The position numbers were made by a program, and so were the translations under genes. A stretch of DNA of 6,613 bases. Origin: JAIUNP01 sp020161975 (GTDB taxonomy: Bacteria > Pseudomonadota > Alphaproteobacteria > Rhizobiales > Beijerinckiaceae). Below, piece after piece: positions 5,313 to 6,613 of this stretch. Numbering within the stretch: position 1 is the first letter of the stretch; each line of letters starts with the position of its first letter. A model generated the notes under the pieces. It searched no databases, was not told the origin of the DNA, and was given only the letters and a program-made list of their open reading frames with translations. The stretch covers positions 1 to 6,613 of the forward strand of contig DAIOGK010000053.1 in the NCBI GenBank assembly GCA_036745275.1, in the 5' to 3' direction.

Positions 5313-5773
5313 TTCGAGCTATAGCCCATGTCCTGCTCTTGAGCGTCGGCGGCCAATTGATCGAGCACAGCTTCGCGCTCGGTGTCGATGGCAGCCTTGT
5401 AGGACATCACGTCCTCCATGCGGACGCGGCGATGCTTGCCGACTTTCCGATGCGGTATGGCGCCATCCTCGAGCAGCTTGATCAGGAACGGCCGCGAGAC
5501 GTTCAGAACCTCAGCTGCCTGCACGGTCGAGAGTTCGGCGTTCTCGGGGATGATTGTGACCCCCCGCCCTGCTGCCATCGCCTCAAGGATATCCATAAGC
5601 AGCGATACGGCGCCCGCAGGAAGCTCGATCGGCTCCATCTGCTCGGAGTCTGTCACGCGAAGCTTCAACGGCGCGCGCGCATGAGCAAAGCGTGACAATG
5701 CCTGCCCAGAGACGCGCGCGATCGCTGCGTCCTGCGGGGTCGGCGGAAGATGCCGGTGTGCCAACATGTTCAT
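5309..5773 (-). CDS. Helix-turn-helix (excisionase/MerR-like) antitoxin partner of the PIN protein
   Basis: A 154-residue protein. Residues about 79-126 (AELSTVQAAEVLNVSRPFLI, then KLLEDGAIPHRKVGKHRRVR, then MEDVMSYK) match the small excisionase-type helix-turn-helix with a basic wing seen in HTH_17 proteins. The N-terminal 1-75 includes a segment EPIELPAGAVSLLMDILEAM likely for dimerisation. The acidic C-terminus (TEREAVLDQLAADAQEQDMG) is a plausible toxin-binding tail. Such proteins usually neutralise the PIN nuclease and repress their own operon. The ATG at 5773 is supported by GGAGAGGA about 7 nt ahead; a second in-frame ATG two codons later is an alternative. The 4-nt overlap with the toxin gene downstream and the matching gene order (DNA-binding antitoxin first) support the pairing. 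An excisionase role is unlikely given the partner and the length. Confidence 0.85.
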   Translation of the reverse strand: MNMLAHRHLPPTPQDAAIARVSGQALSRFAHARAPLKLRVTDSEQMEPIELPAGAVSLLMDILEAMAAGRGVTIIPENAELSTVQAAEVLNVSRPFLIKLLEDGAIPHRKVGKHRRVRMEDVMSYKAAIDTEREAVLDQLAADAQEQDMGYSSK

Positions 5774-5835
5774 GATGGTGTCCTCTCCGTTTTCTGTTCT
5801 CTATCACCATATATGAAATAAGTGCAACAAATGCA
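5774..5835 (-). promoter_or_regulatory. AT-rich leader and probable promoter region of the toxin-antitoxin operon
   Basis: This is the most AT-rich stretch on the right side of the window, directly upstream of the antitoxin gene, and includes the palindrome CATATATG and the GGAGAGGA ribosome binding site. TTGCAC on the minus strand could be a -35 element, but no strong -10 stands at the right distance. Autorepression by the antitoxin would be expected to act here. Confidence 0.35.
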
Positions 5836-5943
5836 TTAAGCGCAGCAGCTCTTCTTGAGGCTTCGCTGCCTGCGTGCTCTGTCACCGCTTCTGCCAACAT
5901 GTTCCACCATTGCCAGCGTGACTTTCAGTTCGCTGCGCGCCAC
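5836..5943 (-). CDS. Possible 35-residue basic small protein overlapping the end of the upstream gene
   Basis: A GTG at 5943-5941, inside the last codons of the upstream gene, opens a 35-codon frame ending TAA at 5838-5836. The peptide starts MARSELKVTLAMVEHVG and ends with a basic, arginine/lysine-rich half closing in KKSCCA. The overlap would allow translational coupling as in the toxin pair. There is no strong ribosome binding site, the length is short, and an internal ATG (5910) is an alternative start. I do not recognise it; it may be chance. Confidence 0.28.
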   Translation of the reverse strand: MARSELKVTLAMVEHVGRSGDRARRQRSLKKSCCA

Positions 5944-6613
5944 ATCCGGTAGCGGCCCTGCCCTGTCACCTCACGGATCAGCCCCCGCGCCTCCATCCAG
6001 GCAAGATTGCGCTGGACAGCTGCTCGACTTGCATCGGTCATTGCCTCAGCCATTGGGGCGGAGACTAGGGGCCATTCGGTCAGAACGGCGCGCAAAGCTG
6101 GGGGTGTTTTGCCCGAGAGCGTGGCCATCTCGGTTCCGGACCGCGCTGACCAAGCCTCGATGTCGTCGAGGTGCCGCATCGCGGTCCGGCATGCCGTCTG
6201 CATCCCGTCGAGCCATCGCACCAGTCGGTCAGCGGCTGTGCCACCGGCGCGCAGCCCCCCTGCCCCGCCCATGGCGAGAGGAGCAAATATCGCTCCCCTC
6301 CCCTGCTTGGTCGCAATCCGCGCTGCCGTGACAGCCGCTTCCATACAGTCTCCGTGCTGCCCGAGACCCGCCAAACTCCAAAAGTGAAAGCCCATGCACG
6401 CACGACTGATCGGATGCAGATCGGCAGCTTGCGCCATCAAGTTCAGCCAACCGCCCGCACGATCTGCGAAGGGCTCCGCCTCATCCGCCAGGTTCTCTGG
6501 GTCACGGCGATCCACAAAAGCGGCCAGGTCCACCTCCGGCCCTGGCCCTCCCGTCAGGCGCCGCACCGCCCATCCGACCCGTGCCAGGGCGGCAGTGTCG
6601 TCTTGAACTCCAG
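5925..6613 (-). CDS. Protein of unknown function with C-terminal helix-turn-helix (5' end outside window)
   Basis: The frame is open from the right edge and stops with TGA at 5927-5925, giving about 228 visible residues. A GTG at 6566 is possible as a start, but the frame continues upstream of it with normal coding character, so I treat the gene as incomplete. The visible part is alanine-rich and helical, with a conserved-looking centre (DLHPISRACMGFHFWSLAG) and a LVRWLDGMQTACRTAMRHLDD helix. The last 56 residues form a winged helix-turn-helix: WPLVSAPMAEAMTDASRAAV, a recognition region, then GLIREVTGQGRYRMWRAAN as the wing. That ending resembles the HTH domain attached to DUF1612-type proteins of rhizobia and their relatives, which are frequent on plasmids; this is recalled, not searched. 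A DNA-binding regulatory role is inferred. It lies upstream of the toxin-antitoxin operon on the same strand, with a 151-bp gap. Confidence 0.72.
   Translation of the reverse strand, partial: GVQDDTAALARVGWAVRRLTGGPGPEVDLAAFVDRRDPENLADEAEPFADRAGGWLNLMAQAADLHPISRACMGFHFWSLAGLGQHGDCMEAAVTAARIATKQGRGAIFAPLAMGGAGGLRAGGTAADRLVRWLDGMQTACRTAMRHLDDIEAWSARSGTEMATLSGKTPPALRAVLTEWPLVSAPMAEAMTDASRAAVQRNLAWMEARGLIREVTGQGRYRMWRAAN

Noticed and set aside
5855..6331. Plus-strand frame of 158 codons opposite the right-hand HTH gene
   Set aside because: Arg, Ser and Pro-rich shadow composition without a ribosome binding site or recognisable motif.
1..6613. tRNA, rRNA, CRISPR array or riboswitch
   Set aside because: No cloverleaf-like segment, no regularly spaced direct repeats beyond the two GTTGTTTT boxes and no known riboswitch pattern were seen on reading both strands; weak RNAs could be missed by eye.

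Overview
The window looks like accessory DNA (plasmid, genomic island or integrative element) from a high-GC alphaproteobacterium, most likely a Rhodobacterales member of the Paracoccus/Rhodobacter/roseobacter type. This rests on the GC-rich codon use, the ISL3-type transposase, the GntP-type transporter, and the style of the hypothetical proteins. No rRNA, tRNA, CRISPR array or core housekeeping gene is visible, so the placement is an inference.

Layout. Positions 1-267 are the 3' end of an ISL3-family insertion sequence, with the transposase C-terminus and a probable terminal repeat. It abuts the 3' half of a metallo-beta-lactamase/beta-CASP nuclease-like gene (to 1066) whose N-terminal catalytic metal-binding half is missing. 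A complete GntP-family permease (2496-1138, minus strand) converges on that remnant and has a good promoter and ribosome binding site. Next comes about 450 bp with no convincing gene (2497-2946), holding the permease promoter, an inverted repeat, one doubtful 41-codon ORF and a candidate regulatory box. A cysteine-containing exported protein of unknown function (2947-3603, plus strand) follows.

The 238-bp gap 3604-3841 is rich in structure. It has a strong hairpin just after the exported-protein gene, an 11-bp perfect inverted repeat, a second inverted repeat and two GTTGTTTT boxes, and it leads into a 280-residue winged-helix DNA-binding protein (3842-4684). One of these boxes, with flanking bases, recurs at nearly the same distance upstream of the exported-protein gene. 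This suggests the two genes share a regulator, possibly the winged-helix protein itself.

From 4743 onward everything reads on the minus strand: a two-gene operon of a helix-turn-helix antitoxin-like protein and a PIN-domain toxin-like protein with a 4-nt overlap (5773-4743), and, upstream of it, an incomplete gene for a protein with a C-terminal helix-turn-helix (enters from the right edge, ends at 5925). A 35-codon ORF may overlap the end of that gene.

Taken together, the right half (exported protein, winged-helix protein, toxin-antitoxin pair, helix-turn-helix protein) resembles a plasmid or island maintenance and regulation module. The left half shows gene decay by insertion of a transposon. 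The least explained parts are the exported protein with its shared upstream box and the repeat-rich control region in front of the winged-helix gene.
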